From assembly GCF_004361065.1 (NCBI RefSeq), contig NZ_SELT01000015.1, positions 1 to 64,000 on the forward strand: a stretch of 64,000 bases of DNA. Reading direction: 5' to 3'. The position numbers and the translations under genes are program-made. The notes below the pieces were generated by a model. That model saw only the letters and a program-made list of their open reading frames with translations, had not been told where the DNA came from and searched no databases. Shown here one piece after another: positions 1-7,680 of the stretch. The stretch is from Cognatilysobacter terrigena (GTDB lineage: Bacteria > Pseudomonadota > Gammaproteobacteria > Xanthomonadales > Xanthomonadaceae). Numbering within the stretch: the first letter of the stretch is position 1; each line of letters begins with the position of its first letter.

Positions 1-268
1 AGAGATTGCGACCCAGGTCGGTGCGACCGGTCTGCATGGCGTAGTGGCCGAGCTGCGCGGCTTCGAGGGTGTGCTCGGCGTTGCGCTCGATCGCACGCGT
101 CAGTCGGTCGATGCCGGGCTGGCTGCGGTCCTTCAACTCGAGGACGGGGCGCCGCGACGAGGCGTCGGCGTCGAAATAGAACTCGACCTGGCGCGGCAGG
201 CCCGGAGCTTGGGCAGAGGCAATGCCGGCCAGCGCGAGCAGCGCGGCGGCGAGAAGAGTGCGGGTCAT
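1..268 (-). CDS. Exported protein of unknown function, C-terminal part missing
   Basis: The reading frame starts with ATG at 268 and is still open at the window edge, so only the first 89 codons are visible. The N-terminus (MTRTLLAAALLALAGIASAQA) is a clear Sec signal peptide with probable cleavage after ASA or AQA, so the product should be periplasmic or outer-membrane. The mature part begins with a strand-like segment (QVEFYFDAD) followed by a helical stretch containing LTRAIERNAEHTLEAAQLGHYA. I do not recognise a family. It is divergent from the oxidoreductase gene starting at 486, so the 217 bases between them should hold both promoters. Confidence 0.7.
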   Translation of the reverse strand, partial: MTRTLLAAALLALAGIASAQAPGLPRQVEFYFDADASSRRPVLELKDRSQPGIDRLTRAIERNAEHTLEAAQLGHYAMQTGRTDLGRNL

Positions 269-391
269 GGGCGGTGCGGCCTTCGGGAACGAACGGGGGA
301 GCGGCGCAAGGCCGCGCCCGGGGCAAGCAAATCCGGTGCCAGACGCGCCGACTCCGTACGCAGCCGAACGGGGTGAAACCCGCGCCACTGG

Positions 392-397
392 TAGAAT
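392..397 (+). promoter_or_regulatory. Candidate -10 box (TAGAAT) for the oxidoreductase gene
   Basis: TAGAAT lies 88 bases before the ATG at 486 in the divergent intergenic region. The same TANNNT box followed by a GC-rich run recurs before several other genes in this window. No convincing -35 element is seen at the right spacing, so this rests on the -10 match alone. Confidence 0.35.
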
Positions 398-485
398 TCG
401 CCCGCTGCCGGCGCGTCGAACCTCTCCGCCGGCCCTTCCCCACGACGCCACCCCGCGGCCTTCCGGCTGCGCCGGAGCCGCCTGC

Positions 486-3400
486 ATGACCAGCACCGCC
501 GAACTTTCGTCGCCCGCCTCGGCCGACACGGGCCTGACGCGTTCCGTCGTCGACCCCGACTACACCCTCGACCATAAGTACAGCCGCGTCGACGGGCGCA
601 TCTATCTGTCCGGCGTGCAGGCCCTCGTGCGCCTGCCCCTGATGCAGCGCCTGCGCGACCAGGCCGCGGGCCTGAACACCGGCGGCTTCGTGTCCGGCTA
701 CCGCGGCTCGCCGCTGGGCGGTTTCGATCTCGAGCTCTGGCGTGCCAAGAAGCACCTCGAAGGCGCGGGCGTGAAGTTCACCCCGGGCCTCAACGAGGAC
801 CTCGGCGCGACCATGGTCTGGGGCACCCAGCAGACCGGCCTGTTTCCGGGCGCGAAGGTCGATGGCGTGTTCGGCATGTGGTACGGCAAGGGCCCGGGCG
901 TGGACCGCTGCGGCGACGTGTTCAAGCACGCCAACGCCGCCGGCACCGCGAAGCACGGCGGCGTGCTCGCGCTGGCGGCAGATGACCATGCGTGTCGCTC
1001 TTCGACCCTACCGCACGGGTCCGAGCACGAATTCGTCAGTGCGCTGATGCCGGTGCTGAACCCGGCCGGCGTGCAGGACATCCTCGACATGGGCCTCGTG
1101 GGCTGGGCGATGAGCCGCTACACGGGCCGCTGGGTCGGCTTCAAGACGATCGCCGAGACGGTGGAGTCCTCGGCCTCGGTCGACGCCAATCCGCTGGCGC
1201 TCAACATCGTCACGCCCGACGACTTCGAGATGCCGCCCTCGGGCTTGAACATCCGCTGGCCCGATCCGCCGCTGGAGCAGGAAATGCGCCTGCACCAGTA
1301 CGCGGTCAAGGCGGCGCAGGCGTTCGCGCGCGCGAACCGCCTCGATCGCGTGGTCATCGATTCGCCGGAGGCGCGCCTAGGCATCATCACCACCGGCAAG
1401 TCGTATCTCGACGTGCTGCAGGCGCTGGAATACCTCGGCCTCGACGAGCGCGCCTGCCGTGATCTCGGCATCCGCGTCTACAAGGTCGGCATGACGTGGC
1501 CGCTCGAACCCGTCGGCCTGCGTGCGTTCGCGCGCGGCCTGAGCGACATCCTCGTCGTCGAGGAGAAGCTGTCCTTCATCGAGAGCCAGATGAAGGAGCA
1601 GATGTACAACTGGGCCGAGCGCCCGTCGGTGGTCGGCAAGTACGACGAGAGCGGCGAGTGGATCCTGCCGTCGACGTCGGAACTCACGCCCGCGCGCATC
1701 GCCAAGGTCATCGCGCGCCGCATCCAGCGCTTCCATGACTCGTCGCACATCCGCGACGTGCTGGCGTGGATGGAGCAGAAGGAATCCGAGCTCGCCCTGC
1801 CGCGCGCCGCGTTCCCGCGCGTGCCGCACTACTGCTCGGGCTGCCCGCACAACACCTCGACGGTGGTGCCGGAGGGCTCGCGCGCGATGGCGGGCATCGG
1901 CTGCCACTACATGGTCACGTGGATGGATCGGAACACCGACACGTTCACGCACATGGGCGGCGAAGGCGTGACGTGGGCGGGCCAGGCCGCGTTCACCGAG
2001 ACGCCGCACGTGTTCCAGAACCTCGGCGACGGCACGTACTTCCACTCCGGTTCGCTGGCGATCCGCCAGTCGATCGCCGCCGGCGTCAACATCACCTACA
2101 AGATCCTCTACAACGACGCGGTCGCGATGACGGGCGGCCAGCCGGTCGACGGCACGCTGTCGGTGCCGCAGATCGCGCACCAGCTGCGGTCAGAAGGCGT
2201 GCAGACGATCGTGCTGCTGTCCGACGACATCGAGAAGTGGAGCGACCACTCGATCTTCCCGGCCGGGGTCGAATTCCTCGACCGCCGCGAACTCGACAAC
2301 GTCCAGAAGCGCCTGCGCGAGATCAAGGGCGTGACGGTGCTGATCTACGACCAGACCTGCGCGACCGAGAAGCGTCGTCGCCGCAAGCGCGGGAAGATGG
2401 TCGATCCGGCCAAGCGCGTCGTCGTGAACTCGCTGGTCTGCGAAGGCTGCGGCGATTGCGGCAAGAAGTCGTTCTGCGTGTCAGTGCTGCCGAAGGAGAC
2501 CGAGTTCGGCCGCAAGCGCGAGATCGACCAGAGCAACTGCAACAAGGACTTCAGCTGCGTCGAGGGCTTCTGCCCGAGCTTCGTCACTGTCGAAGGCGGC
2601 ACGCTGCGCAAGAAGAAGGGTTCGAGCGCGAAGGATCGCCTCGCCGATCTGCCGATGCCGCAGCTGCCCGCGCTCGACAAGCCCTGGAACATCCTGATCA
2701 CCGGTGTCGGTGGCACCGGCGTCGTCACGATCGGCGCGCTGCTCGGCATGGCCGGGCACCTGGAAGGCAAGGGCGCGTCGGTGCTCGACCAGACCGGCCT
2801 CGCGCAGAAGGGCGGCGCCGTCACCACGCACATCCGCATCGCGAACAGGCCCGCCGACATCCACGCCGTGCGCATCGCCGCCGGCGAAGCAGACCTCGTG
2901 CTCGGCTGCGACATGGTCGTCGTCAACGACTACTGGGCGCTGTCGAAGGTGCGCTCGGGTCGCACGCAGGTCGTGCTCAACAGCTACGAGGCGATGCCCG
3001 GCACGTTCACCACGCGCCCGGACATGGACTTCCCGGCCGCCGACATCGTCGACGCCGTGCGTCGCGCGCTCGACGGCGGGGAACCGCACGTGGTCGATGC
3101 GACGCAGCTCGCCACCGCGCTGCTGGGCGATGCCATCGCGACCAACCTCTTCATGCTCGGCTACGCCTGGCAGCAGGGCCTGGTGCCGGTGTCGTTCGAT
3201 GCGCTGATGCGCGCGGTAGAACTCAACGGCGCGGCGGTCGAGATGAACAAGACCGCGTTTGCATGGGGCCGTTTCGCCGCGATCGATCCGGCGGCGGTCG
3301 CTGAGGCCGCGGGCCTCAAGACCAATCGCCGCACGCAGGCGGAAGCCACGCCGCACGCGCTGCCGATGCTGCCGCCCGCGCAGTGGGAAGGCCATGAGTT

Positions 3401-4169
3401 CGGCAGCACCACCGCGCCGCGCGCACTGCGCGACCACGACGACCTGCGCCACATGCCGTCGCACGGCGACGACAACGTCATCGCGATGCCGCTCGACGAC
3501 GCGCGCCTGTCGCGTTCGCTGGACGAAGTCATCGCGCGTCGCGTGAAGTTCCTCACCGAGTACCAGAACGCGGCGTATGCGAAGCGCTACAGCGATTTCG
3601 TAGCGAAGGTGCGCAGCGCCGAGGAAGCGAAGGCGCCGGGTAGCACCGACCTCGCCGAAGCCGTCGCCCGCTACGCCTTCAAGCTGATGGCCTACAAGGA
3701 CGAATACGAAGTCGCGCGCCTGTACACCAGCGGCGAGTTCGAGCGTCGCGTGCGCGAGCAGTTCGAGGGCGACTTCAAGCTGCGCTTCCACCTCGCGCCG
3801 CCGATGCTGTCGAAGAAGGACGCGCAGGGTCGCGGCGTCAAGAAGGCCTACGGCCCATGGGTCTTCACCGCGTTCAAGCTGCTCGCGAAGCTGCGCGGCC
3901 TGCGCGGCACCGCGCTCGACGTGTTCGGAAAGACGCACGAGCGCCGCACGGAGCGCCAGCTGATCGCCGACTACATGCGCACCGTCGAAGGCCTGCTCGG
4001 CAGCCTCGACGCCGGCAACGTGGACCTCGCGGCGCAGATCGCGTCCATCCCGGAACACATCCGCGGCTACGGGCACGTCAAGGAACAGCACCTCGAGAAG
4101 GCCAAGGCGCGCGAGGCCGAACTGCTGCGCGAATGGGACAACCCGCTGCGGCTCGTCCGGGTCGCCTGA
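486..4169 (+). CDS. Indolepyruvate:ferredoxin oxidoreductase family protein (single-chain, alpha and gamma domains fused)
   Basis: The 1227-residue product belongs to the thiamine-diphosphate 2-oxoacid:acceptor oxidoreductases that decarboxylate aryl pyruvates or related 2-oxoacids to acyl-CoA. The N-terminal half (after YLSGVQALVRLP) is the pyrimidine-binding and TPP part. Cysteine clusters follow: CSGCPH near residue 455, then CEGCGDCGKKSFC and NCNKDFSC..FCP around 650-700, which look like 4Fe-4S ligands. After residue 735, ILITGVGGTGVVTIGALLG marks the fused gamma-type domain, followed by a C-terminal extension of about 200 residues. The frame is open further upstream, but MTSTAELSS at 486 is chosen because the upstream translation is low-complexity Arg/Pro sequence. 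Fused forms of this length are typical of aerobic proteobacteria. Substrate is not decided by sequence. A strong terminator follows at 4191. Confidence 0.93.
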   Translation: MTSTAELSSPASADTGLTRSVVDPDYTLDHKYSRVDGRIYLSGVQALVRLPLMQRLRDQAAGLNTGGFVSGYRGSPLGGFDLELWRAKKHLEGAGVKFTPGLNEDLGATMVWGTQQTGLFPGAKVDGVFGMWYGKGPGVDRCGDVFKHANAAGTAKHGGVLALAADDHACRSSTLPHGSEHEFVSALMPVLNPAGVQDILDMGLVGWAMSRYTGRWVGFKTIAETVESSASVDANPLALNIVTPDDFEMPPSGLNIRWPDPPLEQEMRLHQYAVKAAQAFARANRLDRVVIDSPEARLGIITTGKSYLDVLQALEYLGLDERACRDLGIRVYKVGMTWPLEPVGLRAFARGLSDILVVEEKLSFIESQMKEQMYNWAERPSVVGKYDESGEWILPSTSELTPARIAKVIARRIQRFHDSSHIRDVLAWMEQKESELALPRAAFPRVPHYCSGCPHNTSTVVPEGSRAMAGIGCHYMVTWMDRNTDTFTHMGGEGVTWAGQAAFTETPHVFQNLGDGTYFHSGSLAIRQSIAAGVNITYKILYNDAVAMTGGQPVDGTLSVPQIAHQLRSEGVQTIVLLSDDIEKWSDHSIFPAGVEFLDRRELDNVQKRLREIKGVTVLIYDQTCATEKRRRRKRGKMVDPAKRVVVNSLVCEGCGDCGKKSFCVSVLPKETEFGRKREIDQSNCNKDFSCVEGFCPSFVTVEGGTLRKKKGSSAKDRLADLPMPQLPALDKPWNILITGVGGTGVVTIGALLGMAGHLEGKGASVLDQTGLAQKGGAVTTHIRIANRPADIHAVRIAAGEADLVLGCDMVVVNDYWALSKVRSGRTQVVLNSYEAMPGTFTTRPDMDFPAADIVDAVRRALDGGEPHVVDATQLATALLGDAIATNLFMLGYAWQQGLVPVSFDALMRAVELNGAAVEMNKTAFAWGRFAAIDPAAVAEAAGLKTNRRTQAEATPHALPMLPPAQWEGHEFGSTTAPRALRDHDDLRHMPSHGDDNVIAMPLDDARLSRSLDEVIARRVKFLTEYQNAAYAKRYSDFVAKVRSAEEAKAPGSTDLAEAVARYAFKLMAYKDEYEVARLYTSGEFERRVREQFEGDFKLRFHLAPPMLSKKDAQGRGVKKAYGPWVFTAFKLLAKLRGLRGTALDVFGKTHERRTERQLIADYMRTVEGLLGSLDAGNVDLAAQIASIPEHIRGYGHVKEQHLEKAKAREAELLREWDNPLRLVRVA

Positions 4170-4190
4170 TCCGGCTCGCCTGACGATGTG

Positions 4191-4220
4191 AAGCCCCGCT
4201 CCGGCGGGGCTTCTTTTTTT
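4191..4220 (+). terminator. Rho-independent terminator of the oxidoreductase gene
   Basis: A 9-bp perfect stem (AAGCCCCGC at 4191-4199, GCGGGGCTT at 4204-4212) closes a TCCG loop of the very stable UNCG class, followed by C and seven T residues to 4220. It lies 21 bases after the stop codon. This is the clearest intrinsic terminator in the window. Confidence 0.93.
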
Positions 4221-4300
4221 GGCGCATGCTCCGCCGGCGGCCAACCCCGCCGGGTGCGGTCGCGCGTTCGACCGTGCACACCGCCACCGGGATCCCCGCC

Positions 4301-6199
4301 ATGACGCGCCCGCTCCGCACTGCGCTCGTTGCCACGCTCGTCGTTTCTCTCGTCGCCTGCGCCGCACCCGCCGCCGGGCGACCCGCCACCCTCAAACCGT
4401 TCCGCAGCGAGCTTCAGTTCGAGCGCACGCTCGATCACTGGCATGCACGCGCGCTGCGCGAAGCCGAGAAGCGACGTCGCGAGCAGCCCATTCCACCGCC
4501 GCCCGCGCCGGCCCCGGCGGCGCAGGCGGTCCTGTCGGCACCCATGCAGATGGCCGACAGCGCACCAGCGCCGGCCAAAGTGGCGCCTGCGAACGAATCG
4601 ATTACCAACAACCAGGTGCAGGGCGTCGACGAAGGCGACATCGTCAAGCGCGCCGGCGACGTGTTGGTCGTGCTGCGACGCGGACGCCTCTTCACCGTAC
4701 GCGTCGGCGACGACCACCTCGAACCCGTCGCCAGCGCGAACGCGTTCGGGCCGGACGTCGATCCGTCGGGCACGTGGTACGACGAGATGCTCGTCAGCGC
4801 CGACACCATTGCCGTGATCGGCTACAGCTATTCGCGCGGCGGCACCGAAGTCGGCCTGTTCGATCTCGCGCGCGACGGCGGCCTGCACTACCGCGCGACG
4901 TATCAGCTGCGCAGCAGCGACTACTACTCCTCGCGCAACTACGCGAGCCGCCTCGTCGGCCACAAGCTCGTGTTCTACACGCCGAGCGACCTCAATCCGT
5001 GGTCGGACTGGCGTGCCGCGCTACCCGCGTATCGGCGCTGGACGCCGGGCGCGACGCCCGCGTCGTTCCATCGCATGCTGCCGGCGGAACGCATCTATCG
5101 CGGCCTCGACGATCTCGACGACGACGTCGCGCTGCACACCGTTTCGGTCTGCGATCTCGCCACGCCCGAGATGGACTGCAACGCGACCGCGGTGCTCGGT
5201 GGATCCGGCGGCACGTTCTACGTGTCGGAAGATGCCGTCTACGTGTGGACGACCGGCGCACGCAACGACCGCGGCACGCCGTCGGCCAGCGTGTTGCGCA
5301 TGCCGCTCGACGGCGGCGCGCCGTCCATGCTGCGCACCTGGGGCAGCCCGAACGACCAGATGGCGTTCCTGCAGCGCGACGGCTGGCTCAACGTGCTGGT
5401 GGCGCGCGACGGCGATGGCGACCGCATGTGGCGCGGCGAGAGCGGAGGCGGCGACCTCGCGCTGATGCGCGTGCCGCTGACCGCGTTCGGCGATCTGCGC
5501 GCGAAAGCCACGCGCGACAACTTCCGCGTGCTGCCCGGCACGTCGGCCTACAACCTCCACCAGCGCTTCATCGGCGACTGGCTGGTCTACGGCGACGGCG
5601 TCTGGGGCGATCGCCAGCAGGAGGTGCACGTGCTGCGCTACGCGGCGACGTCACCCGTGCAGACGTTCAAGCTCGTGCACCGGCTCGATCGCATCGACGC
5701 GCTGGGCGCCGACGGCGTGCTGGTCGGCAACGACGACAACGACCTCGTGTTCACCGGCTTGCGCCTGCGCGGCGACACCGCGGCACTCGACGGCGGCTAC
5801 CGGCGTCCCGACGCGACGCAGGGCGACGACCGCACGCATGGTTTCTTCTATCGCCCGCAGGACGCCGACAGCGGCGTGCTCGGCCTGCCGATCCTGCACG
5901 GCGGCGAGCGTGCCGGCGCGTCGGTGCTCTACCTGCGCAATCGCGCACTCGCGCTCTCCGCGCTCGGGACGCTGGATTCGCATGCGAGCAACGTGGACGA
6001 CGCCTGCCAGGCCAGTTGCGTCGACTGGTACGGCAATGCGCGGCCGATCTTCCTCGGCGACCGCGTGTTCGCATTGCTGGGCTACGAGCTCGTGGAAGGC
6101 AGTGTCGATGGCGACGCGATCCACGAGCGTCGCCGCGTCGACTTCGCGCCGCCGGGCAAGGTGGCGGTCAACGCCACCGCGCCCGCGGTCACGCAATAG
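4301..6199 (+). CDS. Beta-propeller domain lipoprotein
   Basis: The 632-residue product starts at MTRPLRTALVATL; residues 17-20 (LVAC) form a lipobox with Cys20 as the lipidated residue, so it is an outer-envelope lipoprotein. A Pro/Ala-rich spacer (about 65-100) precedes the segment SITNNQVQGVDEGDIVKRAGD, the hallmark start of the 'secreted protein containing C-terminal beta-propeller domain' family. Repeating strands with YSYSRGGTEVGLFDLA-like blades continue to the end. Six or more blades are likely. Function of the family is unknown; propellers usually bind proteins or ligands. The longer open frame from 4226 is rejected because the signal sequence begins at 4301. It converges on the L,D-transpeptidase gene, with a shared hairpin between them. 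Confidence 0.88.
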   Translation: MTRPLRTALVATLVVSLVACAAPAAGRPATLKPFRSELQFERTLDHWHARALREAEKRRREQPIPPPPAPAPAAQAVLSAPMQMADSAPAPAKVAPANESITNNQVQGVDEGDIVKRAGDVLVVLRRGRLFTVRVGDDHLEPVASANAFGPDVDPSGTWYDEMLVSADTIAVIGYSYSRGGTEVGLFDLARDGGLHYRATYQLRSSDYYSSRNYASRLVGHKLVFYTPSDLNPWSDWRAALPAYRRWTPGATPASFHRMLPAERIYRGLDDLDDDVALHTVSVCDLATPEMDCNATAVLGGSGGTFYVSEDAVYVWTTGARNDRGTPSASVLRMPLDGGAPSMLRTWGSPNDQMAFLQRDGWLNVLVARDGDGDRMWRGESGGGDLALMRVPLTAFGDLRAKATRDNFRVLPGTSAYNLHQRFIGDWLVYGDGVWGDRQQEVHVLRYAATSPVQTFKLVHRLDRIDALGADGVLVGNDDNDLVFTGLRLRGDTAALDGGYRRPDATQGDDRTHGFFYRPQDADSGVLGLPILHGGERAGASVLYLRNRALALSALGTLDSHASNVDDACQASCVDWYGNARPIFLGDRVFALLGYELVEGSVDGDAIHERRRVDFAPPGKVAVNATAPAVTQ

Positions 6200-6209
6200 C
6201 GGACGCGAA

Positions 6210-6238
6210 GCGCTCGCCGGTCAGTTGCCGGCGAGCGC
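6210..6238. terminator. Shared hairpin between convergent genes, containing a stop codon
   Basis: Perfect 11-bp inverted repeat, GCGCTCGCCGG (6210-6220) and CCGGCGAGCGC (6228-6238), loop TCAGTTG. The loop includes the stop codon (6221-6223) of the minus-strand L,D-transpeptidase gene. There is no T-run on either side, so it is at best a bidirectional Rho-type or 3'-end-protecting hairpin. Confidence 0.55.
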
Positions 6239-6982
6239 CGGTGCGTTCGCAGTGTCGGGCGCCGTCGCGGTCGTTACCGACGTCGTGACGCCGGCTTCGG
6301 TCGACACGGCCGGCGTCGACACCTCGTTGTTCACCGTCGCAACGTCCGCCGTCGTTTCCGCGCCACGCTCCAGCCCGGTCCACGGATCGACCGGCACGCG
6401 CGCGCCCGGATAGAGCACGGCCTCGCTGAAGTTGCTCTCGTCCGCGACGATCACGCGGCCGCCCTTTTCGGTGATCTTGAACAGCTGCTCGGCGAAGGCC
6501 ATCGGAAGGCGCACGCAGCCGTGCGAGGCCGGATAGCCCGGAATGTGGCCCGCGTGCAGCGCCACGCCGTCCCAGGTCAGGCGCTGCATGTACGGCATCG
6601 GCGCGTTGTCGTACTTGTTCGAATGGTGGACCCGATCCTTCTCGAGGATCTCGTACACGCCCGGCGGCGTGTCGTAGCCGGGACGACCGCTGCTGATCGT
6701 CGACCGCGCGATGCGCGTGTCGCCGCGATACACGTGCACCATCTGCGCCGGCAACGACACGACGATCGTGACCGGACCCGTGCCCGATTCCGCGTCGGCC
6801 GCCCATTCGAACGTGCCCGGCTTCAGCATCGACTCGTTGTCGAGCGATGCGATCGAAGCGGTCGAGTCCGGTGACGACGCAGTGACGTTTGCGGCGAAGG
6901 CCGACGACGCGGCCAGCGCAAGGGCGATCGAAAGGAGGGCGCGCGAGGCGCGGCGGCGAGCAACGAGGGCAGGAGTGTTCAT
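6221..6982 (-). CDS. L,D-transpeptidase, YkuD domain, periplasmic
   Basis: L,D-transpeptidases form 3-3 cross-links in peptidoglycan or attach proteins to it. The 253-residue product has a signal peptide ending near AFA (residues 29-31). The YkuD domain spans roughly 70-190. The catalytic signature HAGHIPGYPASHGCVRLP lies at about 143-160, with His154 and nucleophile Cys156 and Arg158 in the standard SHGCVR order. The C-terminal 45 residues are Thr/Val/Ala-rich and low-complexity, probably a flexible tail. A GTG three codons upstream (6991) is an alternative start; ATG at 6982 is preferred. No strong Shine-Dalgarno is visible for either. Upstream lies a 7-bp dyad at 7033-7054 that could be an operator. 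Confidence 0.9.
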   Translation of the reverse strand: MNTPALVARRRASRALLSIALALAASSAFAANVTASSPDSTASIASLDNESMLKPGTFEWAADAESGTGPVTIVVSLPAQMVHVYRGDTRIARSTISSGRPGYDTPPGVYEILEKDRVHHSNKYDNAPMPYMQRLTWDGVALHAGHIPGYPASHGCVRLPMAFAEQLFKITEKGGRVIVADESNFSEAVLYPGARVPVDPWTGLERGAETTADVATVNNEVSTPAVSTEAGVTTSVTTATAPDTANAPALAGN

Positions 6983-7032
6983 GGGGCTCACGCTATCGAG
7001 CGCCCGATCAGCGTCGATTTGATCATTCCCGC

Positions 7033-7054
7033 TGCACGCTTAATACCGCGTGCA
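7033..7054. promoter_or_regulatory. Perfect dyad in a divergent intergenic region, possible operator
   Basis: TGCACGC (7033-7039) and GCGTGCA (7048-7054) are perfect inverted repeats separated by eight AT-rich bases (TTAATACC). The site lies between the divergent L,D-transpeptidase and 2H-phosphoesterase-like genes. Arm length and spacing fit a dimeric repressor site, but no regulator gene is adjacent. Confidence 0.3.
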
Positions 7055-7197
7055 ATTTCGCCGCCTTAATGCGGGTTTTCTTGATCGCTCGTGCAGATCG
7101 CCACACGTCGGCTGAACGTTCGAGGCGTGTCCGCTTTTGCCACGCTTTCGACACGCGCTCGTGCTCCACTCCTTCCACCCTTCGACGGAGCATCGCG

Positions 7198-7680
7198 ATG
7201 ACGACGTGGCCCGGCTGGTCGAACGACAACACCCTCGTGCTCCCGCTCGACGAAACACCGCCCGCGAAGGGTTTCGATCTCGACGGTCGGCACTTCGATG
7301 CCAAGAAGGAGTTGCACGTCACTCTGGTCGGCCGCGAGCTCGGCGCGGAACTGCGGCGCGCGCTCGGCGACCGCCTCGACGTCGCGACCCGTCCCGCGTT
7401 CGAAGCGCTGGACTGGACCGTTGCGCGCACCGGCGAGCGTCGCCTGATCGAACGGACCGACACCGCGGACGAGGGCAAGCCCGGCAACGTCGCCAGCGTC
7501 ATCGAATTCGTCGACCTGCCCGCACTCGACTGGTACTACCGCTGGCTCGGCGACCTGCTGGGCCGCCAGCTCGCCGTGCCGCCCGCGCACGTGACGCTGT
7601 ACACGCATCGCAAGGCCAAGGGCATCGGCATCGCCACCTGCTCTCAGTTGAAGGCGTGGGGTCGCTCTATCCCTGCCTGA
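7198..7680 (+). CDS. 2H phosphoesterase-like protein
   Basis: The 160-residue product carries two His-x-Thr motifs, LHVTLV (His40, Thr42) and AHVTLY (His131, Thr133), spaced about 90 residues apart, as in the 2H phosphoesterase superfamily (LigT/ThpR RNA ligases, cyclic phosphodiesterases). Members hydrolyse 2',3'-cyclic phosphates or ADP-ribose 1'',2''-cyclic phosphate. I see no additional domain, no signal peptide and no membrane segment, so it should be cytoplasmic. The start at 7198 is supported by GGAG at 7187-7190. Its 3' end overlaps the convergent gene at 7644-9311 by 37 bases. The superfamily assignment is inferred from the motif pair; substrate is unknown. Confidence 0.7.
   Translation: MTTWPGWSNDNTLVLPLDETPPAKGFDLDGRHFDAKKELHVTLVGRELGAELRRALGDRLDVATRPAFEALDWTVARTGERRLIERTDTADEGKPGNVASVIEFVDLPALDWYYRWLGDLLGRQLAVPPAHVTLYTHRKAKGIGIATCSQLKAWGRSIPA

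Noticed and set aside
222-485. N-terminal extension of the oxidoreductase to an upstream start at 222
   Set aside because: The added 88 residues are Arg/Pro/Ala low complexity and overlap the divergent gene's promoter region; MTSTAELSS at 486 is a better start.
2481-4367. Long open frame of 628 codons antisense to the oxidoreductase gene
   Set aside because: It lies opposite a gene with clear domains, its translation is Arg/His/Val-rich low-information sequence, and such shadows are expected at this GC content.
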